Assembly (NCBI RefSeq): GCF_036345255.1
Contig: NZ_CP107783.1
Span: 4,637,501 to 4,701,500, forward strand
Direction of reading: 5' to 3'
Source: Streptomyces sp. NBC_00569
GTDB lineage: Bacteria > Actinomycetota > Actinomycetes > Streptomycetales > Streptomycetaceae
DNA: 64,000 nucleotides
Below, piece after piece: positions 26,402 to 35,762 of this stretch. The position numbers and the translations under genes were made by a program. How positions within the stretch are numbered: position 1 is the first letter of the stretch; each line of letters opens with the position of its first letter. Below the pieces are notes generated by a model that searched no databases, was not told the DNA's origin, and saw nothing but the letters and a program-made list of their open reading frames with translations.

Positions 26402-27451
26402 ATGCCGGAGCTCCTGCACACCCGGGCCGTGGGACTCGTCGGCCGGGGCGGCGCCGCGGCCGCGCTCGAAGGGCTGCTGCGCACGGAGCGCCTGGTGACG
26501 GTCGCCGGGCCGGGCGGCGTCGGCAAGAGCGTGCTCGCCGCCGAAGTCGTACGGCGCATGCGCCGCGAACCCTGGTCCGCGAAGGGCACCGCCGACCTGG
26601 CCACGCTCGACATCCCCGGCCTCGTGCCGCACGCGCTCGCCCGCGCCCTGCGCATCGACGGCGATCCCGCGGTGCCGCAGCTCCCCGCGCTGGCCGCCGC
26701 GATCGGGCGGCGCCCGGTGCTCCTCGTCGTCGACACCTGCGAGCGGCAGGCCGCGGAGAGCGCCGCCACGCTGCTGCACCTCGTACAGACGTGCCCGGAG
26801 CTGCGCGTCCTCGCCACCAGCAGGGTCCCGCTGGACACCCCGGTCACGTTCCCGCTGGCCCCGCTCACCCCCGACGGCGCGGCCCGCCTGCTCAGGACGG
26901 CCGCGCGCGCACTCGGCGCACCGCGGGACCCGGACCCCGAGCCCGCCCGCCGCGTCTGCGCGGCACTCGGCGGTCTGCCGCTCGCCCTGCGCATCGCGGC
27001 GGGCCAGCTGAAACGCCACGACGCCGACGACCTGCTGTCGCTCATCGGCCGCCCCGAGGACCTGCTCGACCTGCCCGCCCCGATGCCCGGACTGCCGCAC
27101 CGGCTGCGCACGCTGCGCGCCTCGCTGCGCTGGAGCCAGCGGCTCTGCCCGCCCGGCGAACGGCTGCTGTGGGCGCGGGCCTCCGTCTTCACGGGGCCTT
27201 TCACCCTGTCCGACACGGTGACGGTCTGCGCGGACGACCGGCTGCCGGCCGACGAGCTCGCCCGCGCCTTCGAGGGGCTCACGGCCCACTTCCTGTTCAC
27301 GCCCGAGCCGTCGGGTCCGGGCGCCTTCCGCATGACGGCGGCCACGCGCGCGTACGGCAAGCATCTGCTGGAACAGCTGGGCGAGGACGCCGAGTTCCGG
27401 CGGCGGTGCCTGGCGCACTGCCTGCGGAACGCGGCCTCCGCGCCGTCCTAG
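26402..27451 (+). CDS. Orphan P-loop (AfsR/LuxR-type NTPase) ATP-binding protein
   Basis: 349 residues. Walker A is VAGPGGVGKSVLA (about residues 34-46) and Walker B is VLLVVDTCE (about 106-114), followed by ATSRVPL (the sensor-1-like motif), LGGLPLALRIAAGQL (GLPL motif) and a winged-helix-like C-terminus with RMTAATRAYGKHLL. This is the NB-ARC/STAND-type NTPase module seen in AfsR and LuxR-family regulators, but with no DNA-binding domain or TPR repeats. A partner or effector function is unknown. It is convergent with the MFS gene, overlapping its end by 4 bp. Confidence 0.85.
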   Translation: MPELLHTRAVGLVGRGGAAAALEGLLRTERLVTVAGPGGVGKSVLAAEVVRRMRREPWSAKGTADLATLDIPGLVPHALARALRIDGDPAVPQLPALAAAIGRRPVLLVVDTCERQAAESAATLLHLVQTCPELRVLATSRVPLDTPVTFPLAPLTPDGAARLLRTAARALGAPRDPDPEPARRVCAALGGLPLALRIAAGQLKRHDADDLLSLIGRPEDLLDLPAPMPGLPHRLRTLRASLRWSQRLCPPGERLLWARASVFTGPFTLSDTVTVCADDRLPADELARAFEGLTAHFLFTPEPSGPGAFRMTAATRAYGKHLLEQLGEDAEFRRRCLAHCLRNAASAPS

Positions 27452-28878
27452 CCCTTCATCTTCCTGGGCAGGGCCCAGGCCGCGAGCGCCGCCGTCACGC
27501 ACAGGAGGCCGCCCGCGACGATCAGGCTCGTCCGCATGCCCCCGAGCGAGAAGCCGTCACCGGCGCCGCCCGCGATCAGGGAGCCGAAGAGGGCGACGGC
27601 GAGAGCGCCGCCGGTCTGGCGGAATGCGTTCAGGAGGCCGGAGGCCGTGCCCGCGCGGGCCGCCGGGACGCTGTCCACGAGCAGGGCGGTGAGCGCGGGG
27701 ACCGCGAACGCGCCGCCCATGCCCGTCGGGACCAGCAGGAGCAGGATCAGCCAGACGGGGGTGTGCGCGGCCAGCGGCAGCAGGCAGAACATGCCGAGAG
27801 CGAGGACGGCCTGCCCGGTCACGATGACGGGACGGCGGCCGAAGCGCTCGGCCATCGGCGGGGAGACGAGGTTGGTCGACGTGATGATCGCGGCCAGCGG
27901 TACGAACATGAGGCCCGCCTCGGTGCCGGACATGCCGCGCAGCTGCTGGTAGTAGAGGCCGAGCAGGAAGATCGCGCCGTAGAAGGCGACGTTGACGGCG
28001 AAGCCGATGGCGAGGGACACGCTCACGTCGCGCCGCCGCAGCAGGGGCAGCGGGACCATGGGCGCGCGGTGGCGCTTCTCGGCGGCGAGGAAGGCGAGTG
28101 CCCCGGCGACGGCCACGGCGAGTGCCGTGAGGACGGACGGGGCGGTCCAGCCCGCGTGGCCGCCCTCGATGACCGCGAAGGCGAGCCCGGCGAGCGCGAG
28201 GACCGCGGTGACCTGGCCGGCCAGGTCGAGCGGGGCGGGACGGCGCGGGGAGCGCGGGACGCGGGTGAGGAGGGCCAGGATCAGCGCGCCCACCGGCAGG
28301 TTCAGGAAGAAGACGGCGCGCCAGCCGGCGGCCTCGGTGAGTATGCCGCCGAGGACGGGACCGACGGCCATGGCGACCGAACCGCCCACCGTCCACAGGG
28401 CGATGGCCCGTGCGCGGTGGCGCGCGTCGTCGTAGGCCTGGCGGATCAGCGCGAGCGAGGCCGGCATCACGATGGCCGCGGCGCCGCCCTGGACGACACG
28501 GGCCGCGACGAGCGTGCCGATGCCGGGCGCGAGGGCGCAGGCGAGCGAGGCGAGGGTGAACAGTGCGACGCCCCAGACGTAGGCGCGCCGCGCACCGGCC
28601 CGGTCGGCGAGTGCCCCGGCGGAGAGCATGAGCGCGGCGAACATCAGGGTGTACGCGTCGACGATCCACTGGAGCCCGGTGATGCCGCCGTGCAGGGACG
28701 CGCGGATGGCGGGCAGGGCGATGTTCACGGCGGAGACGTCGATGGAGATGACGGTGAACCCGAGGAGCGCGGCGCCGAGGGCGAAGCCGGACGCCTGCAC
28801 AGGTGGGGGCGAACCGGCCTCCGAGTCATGGACGCGGATCGGGTTCCGCCGGGCGGAGCGAGTGGCGACGGACGGCAT
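27448..28878 (-). CDS. MFS drug-efflux transporter, EmrB/QacA (14-TM) type
   Basis: 476 residues, proton-driven multidrug exporter of the DHA2 group. Seen: ISIDVSAVNIALPAIRASL (TM1 motif D), LSAGALADRAGARRAYVWG (motif A), GPVLGGILTEAAGWRAVFFLNLP (motif C) and about 14 hydrophobic segments. The ATG at 28878 follows a GGAG-containing leader (CGAGGAGCCCGAAG). It is transcribed divergently from an XRE/MmyB-type regulator that probably controls it. Substrate unknown. Confidence 0.92.
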   Translation of the reverse strand: MPSVATRSARRNPIRVHDSEAGSPPPVQASGFALGAALLGFTVISIDVSAVNIALPAIRASLHGGITGLQWIVDAYTLMFAALMLSAGALADRAGARRAYVWGVALFTLASLACALAPGIGTLVAARVVQGGAAAIVMPASLALIRQAYDDARHRARAIALWTVGGSVAMAVGPVLGGILTEAAGWRAVFFLNLPVGALILALLTRVPRSPRRPAPLDLAGQVTAVLALAGLAFAVIEGGHAGWTAPSVLTALAVAVAGALAFLAAEKRHRAPMVPLPLLRRRDVSVSLAIGFAVNVAFYGAIFLLGLYYQQLRGMSGTEAGLMFVPLAAIITSTNLVSPPMAERFGRRPVIVTGQAVLALGMFCLLPLAAHTPVWLILLLLVPTGMGGAFAVPALTALLVDSVPAARAGTASGLLNAFRQTGGALAVALFGSLIAGGAGDGFSLGGMRTSLIVAGGLLCVTAALAAWALPRKMKG

Positions 28879-29142
28879 CTTCGGGCTCCTCGGGTGGAGA
28901 AACGGGTGGGCGACGTGGTCCGTCGGTTCCTCCCCGGTACGGCTTCGTGCGGGCGGCTCCGGCGACCGCGGCCGCGGTCCGGTGTCGTGCACCCCCTGGG
29001 TCCGCGGCGGCCGGGCCGCCCGCAACGGGATCAACTCTGCGGGGTGTTGGCGCCAGGTGGCAGGGCGCCGTTCACCGGGGCGCGGCGTTCCTGGTCCTGA
29101 CACGGCCCCCCACAGAACTCGCCGAGCGGGGACAATGGAGTT

Positions 29143-30015
29143 ATGGCTGGTGGAGCGACGCACGACGGCACGGAACTGGGCAGGTATCTCAAGGCGCGGC
29201 GCGCGCTCGTGAGCCCGGCGGACGCGGGGCTGCCCGCGGGCGCGGGGATCCGGCGGACGCCGGGCCTGCGCCGTGAGGAGCTGGCGACGCTCGCCGGCGT
29301 CAGCGTCGACTACTACACGCGGCTGGAGCGGGGCCGCGAGACGAATCCCTCCACGGCCGTGATCGACGCGATCAGCCGGGCCCTGCGGCTGTGCGGCGAC
29401 GCGCACGAGCGGCTGCACGACCTGGCCGAGCTGGCCTCGGGCCGCCTCACCGAGCCGCACCCCACGACCGACCGCACCGTGCGCGACTCGGTCCGGCGGG
29501 TCCTGGAAGCGCTCAGTCCGCTGCCGGCGTACGTGGTGAGCCCGCACAACTACGTGCTGGCGGCGAACCCGGCGGGCCGCCGCCTCCTGCCCGGCCTGTG
29601 GGACTGGCCGGACGAGGAGCGCAACATCACCCGGTACTTGTTCCTGCACCCCGTGGGCCGCAAGCTCTACGTCCCCTGGGAGGAGACGGTCGCCCAGTCG
29701 GTGGCGCACCTGCGCGCGGTGGGCGGCAAGGACCCGAACTCGCCGGAGCTGGCCGCCCTCGTCGGCGAACTCGTCCTGAAGTCACCGGAGTTCGCGACGC
29801 TCTGGGACCGGTACGAGGTGCTCGAGCGCGGCGGCGGCACCAAGACGTTCGCGCACCCGAAGGTCGGCGCGATGACCCTCACCTTCGAGGTCATGCAGCT
29901 GGCCCGCACGGGCGGCCAGCGCCTCGTCACGTATCAGGCCGAACCCGGAAGCCCGGACGAGGCGGCGATGCTCCGCCTGGACCCGGCGGCCCGCCCGGAC
30001 CGCCAGGAGCCCTGA
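29143..30015 (+). CDS. Helix-turn-helix regulator with MmyB-like ligand-binding domain
   Basis: 290 residues. The HTH_XRE domain covers about 10-85 (TPGLRREELATLAGVSVDYYTRLERGR is a hallmark of this subfamily). It is followed by an MmyB-like domain (about 110-275; AYVVSPHNYVLAANPAGRRL and TLTFEVMQL), which in structures binds fatty acids. It is divergent from the MFS exporter gene (264-bp spacer with a TTGGCGCCA palindrome near 29046), which is its likely target. The start ATG at 29143 has GGGG/ATGGAG upstream. Confidence 0.9.
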   Translation: MAGGATHDGTELGRYLKARRALVSPADAGLPAGAGIRRTPGLRREELATLAGVSVDYYTRLERGRETNPSTAVIDAISRALRLCGDAHERLHDLAELASGRLTEPHPTTDRTVRDSVRRVLEALSPLPAYVVSPHNYVLAANPAGRRLLPGLWDWPDEERNITRYLFLHPVGRKLYVPWEETVAQSVAHLRAVGGKDPNSPELAALVGELVLKSPEFATLWDRYEVLERGGGTKTFAHPKVGAMTLTFEVMQLARTGGQRLVTYQAEPGSPDEAAMLRLDPAARPDRQEP

Positions 30016-30028
30016 ACTCGCTTGTTCC

Positions 30029-31330
30029 TCAAGCCCGTTCGAGTATCGCGGTGACGCCCTGCCCGCCGGCGGCGCAGATCGAGATCAGTCCGCGGGAGGG
30101 GGCGTCGCGTTCGCTCAGGAGTTTCGCCAGGGTGGCCACGATGCGGGCGCCGGTCGCGGCGAAGGGGTGACCGGTCGCGAGGGAGGACCCCGCGACGTTG
30201 AGGCGGGCCCGGTCGACGGGCGCGAGCCCCTGCTTCTCCCAGGCGGCCAGCGTCGCGAGGACCTGCGAGGCGAACGCCTCGTGCACCTCGAAGAGGTCGA
30301 AGTCCTCGATGCCGAGCCCGGCCCGCTCCAGCATCCGGGGCACGGCGTGGGCGGGCGCCATGAGCAGCCCGTCGCCCTCACCCCCGGTCACGTCCCCGCC
30401 GACGAAGTCCACCGCCCCGGTCTCGTACGCCGTGAGGTGGGCCAGCGGTTCCAGGCCCCGCCCGGTGGCCCACTCCTCGCTCGCGAGCAGGACCACGGCC
30501 GCGCCGTCGGTCAGCGGGGTCGAATTCCCGGCTGTCATCGTCGGGTTCGGGCCGCCGGTGCCGAACACCGGCTCGAGCGTGGCGAGTTTCCCCACGGTCG
30601 ACCCGGGGCGCAGGTTCTGGTCCCGGTCGAGCCCTCGGTACGGGACGACGAGGTCGTCCAGGAAGCCCCGCTCGTAGGCGGCCGCGAGCCGCTGGTGGCT
30701 GGCGGCGGCCAGCTCGTCCTGCGCCTCGCGGGCGATGTCCCAGGCGCGCGCGGTGACGGCGGCGTGCTCACCCATGGACAGCCCGGTGCGCGGCTCGGCG
30801 TTGCGCGGGATGTCCGGTACGAGGTGCTGGGGGCGCACCCGGCTCAGGGCCTTGAGGCGCGCGGGCAGGGAACGGGCGCGCCGCGCGTCGAGGAGGATGC
30901 GGCGCAGGGAGTCGTTGACGCCGAGCGGCGCGTCGCTCGCGGTGTCGGCGCCGCCGGCGACCGCGCTGTCGAGCTGCCCGAGCGCGATCTTGTTGGCGGC
31001 GGAGATCACGGCCTGAAGCCCGGTGCCGCAGGCCTGCTGGATGTCGTACGCCGGGGTGCGCGGGTCGAGCGCGGAGCCGAGGAGCGTCTCGCGCGCGAGG
31101 TTGAAGTCGCGGCTGTGCTTGAGGACGGCTCCGGCGACGAACTCGCCGACGACGCCCGGACCTTGGAGGTCGTAGCGCGCGGCGAGACCGTCGAGGGCCG
31201 CGGTCAGCATGTCCTGGTTGGAGGCGGTCGCGTAGGGGCCGTCGGAGCGGGCGAAGGGGATGCGGCTGCCGCCGACGACCGCGACGCGGCGCGGCAGATC
31301 TGCGCGCACCGGGCGTGCTGGGCGTTCCAT
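30029..31330 (-). CDS. Acetyl-CoA C-acetyltransferase / 3-ketoacyl-CoA thiolase (FadA2/FadI-like)
   Basis: Thiolase of 433 residues catalysing cleavage or formation of 3-ketoacyl-CoA. The nucleophilic Cys is in QQACGTGLQAV (about residue 97). HEAFA and the C-terminal SICAAGGQGVTAILE give the catalytic His and second Cys, though the usual CxGGGxG reads CAAGGQG. The ATG at 31330 has AGGAG nine bases upstream. It is divergent from fabG4- and htdX-like genes. The set resembles the mycobacterial htdX-fabG4-fadA2 locus, so a shared role in fatty-acid turnover or exchange is likely. Confidence 0.92.
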   Translation of the reverse strand: MERPARPVRADLPRRVAVVGGSRIPFARSDGPYATASNQDMLTAALDGLAARYDLQGPGVVGEFVAGAVLKHSRDFNLARETLLGSALDPRTPAYDIQQACGTGLQAVISAANKIALGQLDSAVAGGADTASDAPLGVNDSLRRILLDARRARSLPARLKALSRVRPQHLVPDIPRNAEPRTGLSMGEHAAVTARAWDIAREAQDELAAASHQRLAAAYERGFLDDLVVPYRGLDRDQNLRPGSTVGKLATLEPVFGTGGPNPTMTAGNSTPLTDGAAVVLLASEEWATGRGLEPLAHLTAYETGAVDFVGGDVTGGEGDGLLMAPAHAVPRMLERAGLGIEDFDLFEVHEAFASQVLATLAAWEKQGLAPVDRARLNVAGSSLATGHPFAATGARIVATLAKLLSERDAPSRGLISICAAGGQGVTAILERA

Positions 31331-31351
31331 CTCGACCAACTCCTGACTGTT

Positions 31352-31373
31352 GAGTAACCTTACTCGAAAGTAA
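31352..31373. promoter_or_regulatory. Overlapping palindromic operators in the fadA2/fabG4 divergent promoter
   Basis: GAGTAA-CC-TTACTC (31352-31365) overlaps TTACT-CGAA-AGTAA (31360-31373). The pair sits midway between the two divergent start codons and is A/T-rich against its surroundings. It is a good candidate binding site for the TetR-family regulator encoded at the far end of the cluster. Confidence 0.6.
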
Positions 31374-31400
31374 ATTACCGACCGAGCAGGGAGTCGGACA

Positions 31401-32714
31401 ATGGCCGACCGCTATCTGAACTTCACCGGCACGGCCCCGGGCCGCTTCCTGACCCGCCGCCTGGGCCTCCCCCAGCCCGCACCACTGCACCGCTGGACAC
31501 CCGAACGACCGGCGCTGGACGGCCCGTTGCTCCATCTCACGGCGGGCGAGTCCGGGCACACGGCAGAGCTCGCGGAGCTGCTGGCGCACACCGGCCCCGA
31601 CGTGGTCGCGGCGGCCGAGCGCCCCGCCGCGATCGTCCTCGACGCCACCGCGGTCACGGGCATTGCCGCGCTCGCCGAGGTGCACGCGGCCCTGCACCCG
31701 GTCGCGCGCTCGGTCGCGCCCAGTGGCCGCATCGTGGTGCTCGGCGCCCCGCTCTCCCGCGACGACCACCACCAGGCCGCCTCCCAGCAGGCGCTCGAAG
31801 GGTTCGTGCGCTCCCTCGGCAAGGAGATCGGCCGCGGCCGCACCGTCACCCTCGTACGCGTCGAAGGGCCCGTGGCAGCAGCCGAGTCGACCCTCCGCTT
31901 CCTCCTGTCGCCCAAGTCCGCGTACGTCAGCGGCCAGGTGATCGAGGTCGCGTCCGGTGACACCACGGCGCCCGCCGACTGGGCGCGCCCCCTGGCCGGC
32001 CGCACGGCCCTGGTCACGGGCGCGGCCCGCGGGATCGGCGAGGCGGTGGCGGAGGTCCTCGCACGGGACGGGGCCCGCCTGATCCTCCTGGACGTGCCGT
32101 CCGCGCAGGCCGATCTCGAGGACCTCGCGGCTCGCCTCGACGCGACCGCGCTGCCTGTCGACATCACGTCCCCCGACGCGGCCGAGCGGATCACGGACGC
32201 CGTCCCCGCCCTGGACGCCCTCGTCCACAACGCGGGCATCACCCGGGACCGCACCCTCGCCAAGATGCCCGCCGACCGCTGGGCCACGGTCCTCGACGTG
32301 AACCTCGCGAGCGTCCTGACCACCACGGACGCCCTGCTCCAATCCGGCACGCTCAGCCGCGGCGGCCGCATCGTCGCCACCGCGTCCATCGCCGGCCTCG
32401 CGGGGAACGCGGGCCAGACGAACTACGCGGCAAGCAAGGCGGGCATCGCCGGACTGACCCGCTCCCTCGCCCCCAAGGCGCTCGCCGAACACGGCGTCAC
32501 GGTCAACGCGGTGGCGCCCGGCTTCATCGAGACGAAGATGACGGCCGCGGTGCCGATGTTCATCCGCGAGGCGGGCCGCCGCATGAACTCCCTCGGACAG
32601 GGCGGGCTCCCGGTGGACGTGGCGGAGACGACGGCCTGGCTCGCCCACCCCGCCTCCGGCGCCGTCAACGGCCAGGTCGTGCGCGTCTGCGGCCAGAGCC
32701 TGTTGGGGGCCTGA
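31401..32714 (+). CDS. High-molecular-weight 3-oxoacyl-[ACP/CoA] reductase (FabG4-like)
   Basis: 437 residues, about twice the length of ordinary FabG. The N-terminal ~195 residues form a degenerate Rossmann domain without a glycine motif. The C-terminal half is an active SDR: TALVTGAARGIGEAVAEVLA (cofactor), HNAGITRD (NNAG-like), the catalytic Ser in SIAGLAGN and YAASK with Tyr and Lys. This two-domain form matches mycobacterial FabG4, an NADH-dependent reductase. It is followed six bases later by an htdX-like gene, so both are probably in one transcript. Confidence 0.92.
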   Translation: MADRYLNFTGTAPGRFLTRRLGLPQPAPLHRWTPERPALDGPLLHLTAGESGHTAELAELLAHTGPDVVAAAERPAAIVLDATAVTGIAALAEVHAALHPVARSVAPSGRIVVLGAPLSRDDHHQAASQQALEGFVRSLGKEIGRGRTVTLVRVEGPVAAAESTLRFLLSPKSAYVSGQVIEVASGDTTAPADWARPLAGRTALVTGAARGIGEAVAEVLARDGARLILLDVPSAQADLEDLAARLDATALPVDITSPDAAERITDAVPALDALVHNAGITRDRTLAKMPADRWATVLDVNLASVLTTTDALLQSGTLSRGGRIVATASIAGLAGNAGQTNYAASKAGIAGLTRSLAPKALAEHGVTVNAVAPGFIETKMTAAVPMFIREAGRRMNSLGQGGLPVDVAETTAWLAHPASGAVNGQVVRVCGQSLLGA

Positions 32715-32719
32715 CGACC

Positions 32720-33565
32720 ATGACGACCGTCACGCTCACCGCGCCCCCGTCCCTGCCGCCCCTCCTGGCCCGCGGCGCCCTGCTCTCACCCCTCAAGCGC
32801 CCGGGCCCCGGCGCCGAGGCCCCCGCGACCCGCCTGGTCCTGCCGGCCGCACGCGCCGACCGCACCCGCCTGGCCGCGTACCGCGAGGTGTGCGGCTTCG
32901 CCCCGGACCGGGCCGCGCTCCCGGTCACGTATCCGCACGTCCTCGGCTTCCCCCTGGCGATGCGGATCATGGCCGAGCGGCGCTTCCCGCTCCCCCTGCT
33001 CGGCCTCGTCCACACCTCCATCACCGTCACCCAGGCGCACGACCTGCCGGTCGACGAGGCGTACGAACTCTCCGTGTACGTGAAGGAGTTGACGCCCCAC
33101 CGACGCGGTACGCAGGCCACGGTCGTCACCGAGCTGCGGGCGGGCGACACCCGCGCGTGGACCTCGACCAGCACCTACCTGGCGCGCCACCGCACCGGCA
33201 CACCCGCCGGGGCGGCCACCGAGGAGCGTCCCGAGCCGCTGCCCGCCGTGGCCGAGTGGAAGCTGCCCGGAGACCTGGGCCGCCGCTACGGCGCCGCGTC
33301 CGGCGACCGCAACCCCATCCACCTGCACCCGCTCACGGCGCGCCTCTTCGGCTTCCCGCGCGCCATCGCGCACGGCATGTGGACGGTCGCCCGTTGCCTC
33401 GCCGAACACGGCGCGGAGGGCGAGGTGCAGGTGAGCGCCGCGTTCAAGGCGCCCGTGCTCCTGCCGGCGACCGTGACGTACGCGTCCCGGGGGCCCGCCT
33501 TCGAGCTCCGCTCGGCGCGGCGTACCCATGTCATCGGCGAGGTGCTACGCGCCGGGGGCGGGTGA
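32720..33565 (+). CDS. MaoC-like double-hotdog 3-hydroxyacyl dehydratase (HtdX-like)
   Basis: 281 residues with an N-terminal degenerate hotdog half and a C-terminal MaoC half. The hydratase motif reads YGAASGDRNPIHLHPLTARLFGFPRAIAHGMW, with the catalytic Asp and His. The enzyme would interconvert 3-hydroxyacyl and enoyl thioesters next to the FabG4-type reductase. The ATG is close to the fabG4 stop. The 3' end overlaps the convergent TetR gene by 21 bp. Confidence 0.9.
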   Translation: MTTVTLTAPPSLPPLLARGALLSPLKRPGPGAEAPATRLVLPAARADRTRLAAYREVCGFAPDRAALPVTYPHVLGFPLAMRIMAERRFPLPLLGLVHTSITVTQAHDLPVDEAYELSVYVKELTPHRRGTQATVVTELRAGDTRAWTSTSTYLARHRTGTPAGAATEERPEPLPAVAEWKLPGDLGRRYGAASGDRNPIHLHPLTARLFGFPRAIAHGMWTVARCLAEHGAEGEVQVSAAFKAPVLLPATVTYASRGPAFELRSARRTHVIGEVLRAGGG

Positions 33566-34192
33566 CCAGCGCCGGCCCTCCATCAGGTTCCCGAGGCCCG
33601 ACCAGGCGAAGTTCATCAGCGTGGCCGCGGCCTCCTTGGCCGTGACCGACGGGTCCGTGTTGGCCCAGCCGGCCAGCGACTCCGCGGCCCCGACCAGCGC
33701 CTGCGCGAGCCCGGCGACCTCACGGTCGGGCAGCGCGGGATCGCCGTGCGCCTCCCTGGCCGCCGCGGCGATCAGGCCCGTCACGAACGCGACGATCTCC
33801 TCCCGCATGGCTGTGACCTCGACGACGAACGGCTCACCGCCCGTCCGCGCGTGGCTGTGCAGGACGGCCCAGCCGTCGGGGTGGTGCGCCGTGTGCGTGA
33901 AGAACGCCCGGAGCCCGTCCCACAGCTGCCGGTCGGCTCCCCCTCCGTCGGAGACACCCGCGCGTACGGCGGCGACCAGGGCCGCCGACTCACGCTGGAT
34001 GCACGCCGAGAAGAGCTCTTCCTTGGAGTTCAGATAGAGGTACACCAGCGGTTTCGACACCCCGGCGAGCTCCGCGATGTCATCCATCGACGCGGCCCGG
34101 TACCCACGCTCCCCGAACACCCGCACCGCCGCGTCGAGCATCTGACGCTCCCGCACGGCCCGCGGCATCCGCTTGGCCCTCACTTCGCCCAC
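33545..34192 (-). CDS. TetR/AcrR family transcriptional regulator
   Basis: About 215 residues. The N-terminal TetR HTH is ERQMLDAAVRVFGERGYRAASMDDIAELAGVSKPLVYLYLNSKEELF (shown here in two adjacent pieces of the same helix-turn-helix), followed by an all-helical ligand domain. It is convergent with the fabG4/htdX genes and overlaps htdX. It probably governs the divergent fadA2/fabG4 promoter with its paired palindromes, by analogy with other acyl-CoA-responsive TetR proteins. GTG at 34192 or 34183 are equally possible starts. Confidence 0.88.
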   Translation of the reverse strand: MGEVRAKRMPRAVRERQMLDAAVRVFGERGYRAASMDDIAELAGVSKPLVYLYLNSKEELFSACIQRESAALVAAVRAGVSDGGGADRQLWDGLRAFFTHTAHHPDGWAVLHSHARTGGEPFVVEVTAMREEIVAFVTGLIAAAAREAHGDPALPDREVAGLAQALVGAAESLAGWANTDPSVTAKEAAATLMNFAWSGLGNLMEGRRWSPAPGA

Positions 34193-34318
34193 CCCGGCCG
34201 CCCGCCTCTCTCCACACCGCGTCCGCCCGCAAGCGTAGCCACCACAACGCACGCACCCCGCACCACGACCGGAGGGAACCGGCGGGTGCGGGGTGCGGAC
34301 GGGTACGAGCCTGGGGAC

Positions 34319-35665
34319 TCAGGCGGCGGCACCCACCGCCTGAGGCTCGTCCTCGTGCTGGCTCTCTGCCACGAGCTCCTCGACGGGAGACGCGGTGGCG
34401 CTGTCGTACTTCACGCGGTCCAGGATGTTCTCGCGGGCGGCCACGATGACCGGCACGAGCGCCTGTCCGGCCACGTTCGTGGCGGTGCGCATCATGTCCA
34501 GGATCGGGTCGATGGCGAGGAGCAGGCCCACGCCCTCCATCGGGAGGCCGAGCGTCGACAGGGTCAGCGTCAGCATGACCGTGGCACCGGTCAGTCCGGC
34601 GGTCGCGGCGGAGCCGATCACCGAGACGAACGCGATGAGCAGGTACTCCTTGATGCCGAGCTGCACGTCGAAGATCTGCGCGACGAAGATCGCGGAGATC
34701 GCCGGGTAGATCGCGGCGCAGCCGTCCATCTTGGTCGTCGCGCCGAACGGCACGGCGAAGGAGGCGTAGTTGCGCGGGACGCCGAGGCGCTCGGCGGACT
34801 GCTGAGTGACGGGCATCGTGCCGACGGAGGAGCGGGACACGAAGGCCAGCTGGATCGCGGGCCAGGCGCCCTTGAAGAACTGGAGCGGGTTCAGCTTGGC
34901 GACGGTCGCGAGGAGCAGCGGGTAGACGCCGAAGAGGACCAGGGCGCAGCCGACGTAGATGTCGATCGTGAACGTCGCGTAGTTGCCGAGAAGGTCCCAG
35001 CCGTACTGGACGATGGCGCGGCCGATGAGGCCGGCGGAGCCGATCGGGGCGAGCAGGATGACCCACCACAGGGCCTTCTGCAGCAGTTCGAGCACCGACT
35101 CGGACAGGGAGAGGATCGGCTGGGCCTTCGGGCCGATCTTCAGGATGGCGACACCGGCGACGACCGCCATGAAGACGATCTGCAGGACGTTGAGCTCGGT
35201 GAACGGCGTGACGACATCGGTCGGGACGATGCCGGTCAGGAAGTCCAGCCAGGAGCCGGCGTGGTCGGGCTTGGAGCCGTCGGCCGGGGTGAGGTTCGAG
35301 CCGTTGCCCGGGTTGGTGATCAGGCCGATCGCGAGGCCGATGACGACCGCGATCAGCGAGGTGATCATGAACCAGAGGAGGGTTCGGCTGGCGAGCCGCG
35401 CGGCGTTGTTGACCTTCCGCAGGTTGGTGATGGACACCAGGATCGCGAAGAAGACCAGCGGGGCCACGGCCAGCTTCAGGAGCTGGATGAAGATGCCGCC
35501 GACCTTGTCGAGGGTCGTGGCGAGCCAGGACACGTCGTAGGTGCGGGCGACGTAGCCGAGCACGAGGCCGACGACGAGGCCGAGCAGGACCTGGGCCCAG
35601 AAGGGGATGGGTATCCGGAAGCGGGGCTTCTGCTTCTCGGACGCGGACGCGGTGTTCGCGGACAC
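34319..35665 (-). CDS. Dicarboxylate/amino acid:cation symporter (DAACS family; possibly cystine-type)
   Basis: 448 residues, SLC1/GltPh-type fold. Seen: LLKLAVAPLVFFAILVSI, the serine-rich hairpin SRSSVGTMPVT (about residue 270), FGATTKMDGCAAIYPAISAIF in TM7 and the last-helix segment IDPILDMMRTATNVAGQAL. The GCAAIYPA stretch recalls L-cystine carriers of the TcyP group more than the NMDGTA of glutamate or C4-dicarboxylate carriers (from memory). A short leader-peptide ORF of the Cys-containing class found before sulphur genes precedes it, which also points to cystine or a related solute. The GTG at 35665 has GGAG eight bases upstream. Confidence 0.9.
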   Translation of the reverse strand: MSANTASASEKQKPRFRIPIPFWAQVLLGLVVGLVLGYVARTYDVSWLATTLDKVGGIFIQLLKLAVAPLVFFAILVSITNLRKVNNAARLASRTLLWFMITSLIAVVIGLAIGLITNPGNGSNLTPADGSKPDHAGSWLDFLTGIVPTDVVTPFTELNVLQIVFMAVVAGVAILKIGPKAQPILSLSESVLELLQKALWWVILLAPIGSAGLIGRAIVQYGWDLLGNYATFTIDIYVGCALVLFGVYPLLLATVAKLNPLQFFKGAWPAIQLAFVSRSSVGTMPVTQQSAERLGVPRNYASFAVPFGATTKMDGCAAIYPAISAIFVAQIFDVQLGIKEYLLIAFVSVIGSAATAGLTGATVMLTLTLSTLGLPMEGVGLLLAIDPILDMMRTATNVAGQALVPVIVAARENILDRVKYDSATASPVEELVAESQHEDEPQAVGAAA

Positions 35666-35762
35666 GGACACACTCCAGTGATGACGCGCGGGTGGGGTCG
35701 GACGTAAGGAAGCGGCCACCGCGGGAGGAAGAACCAGGGGCGCCGCTGCATCGGGGGTCGCT

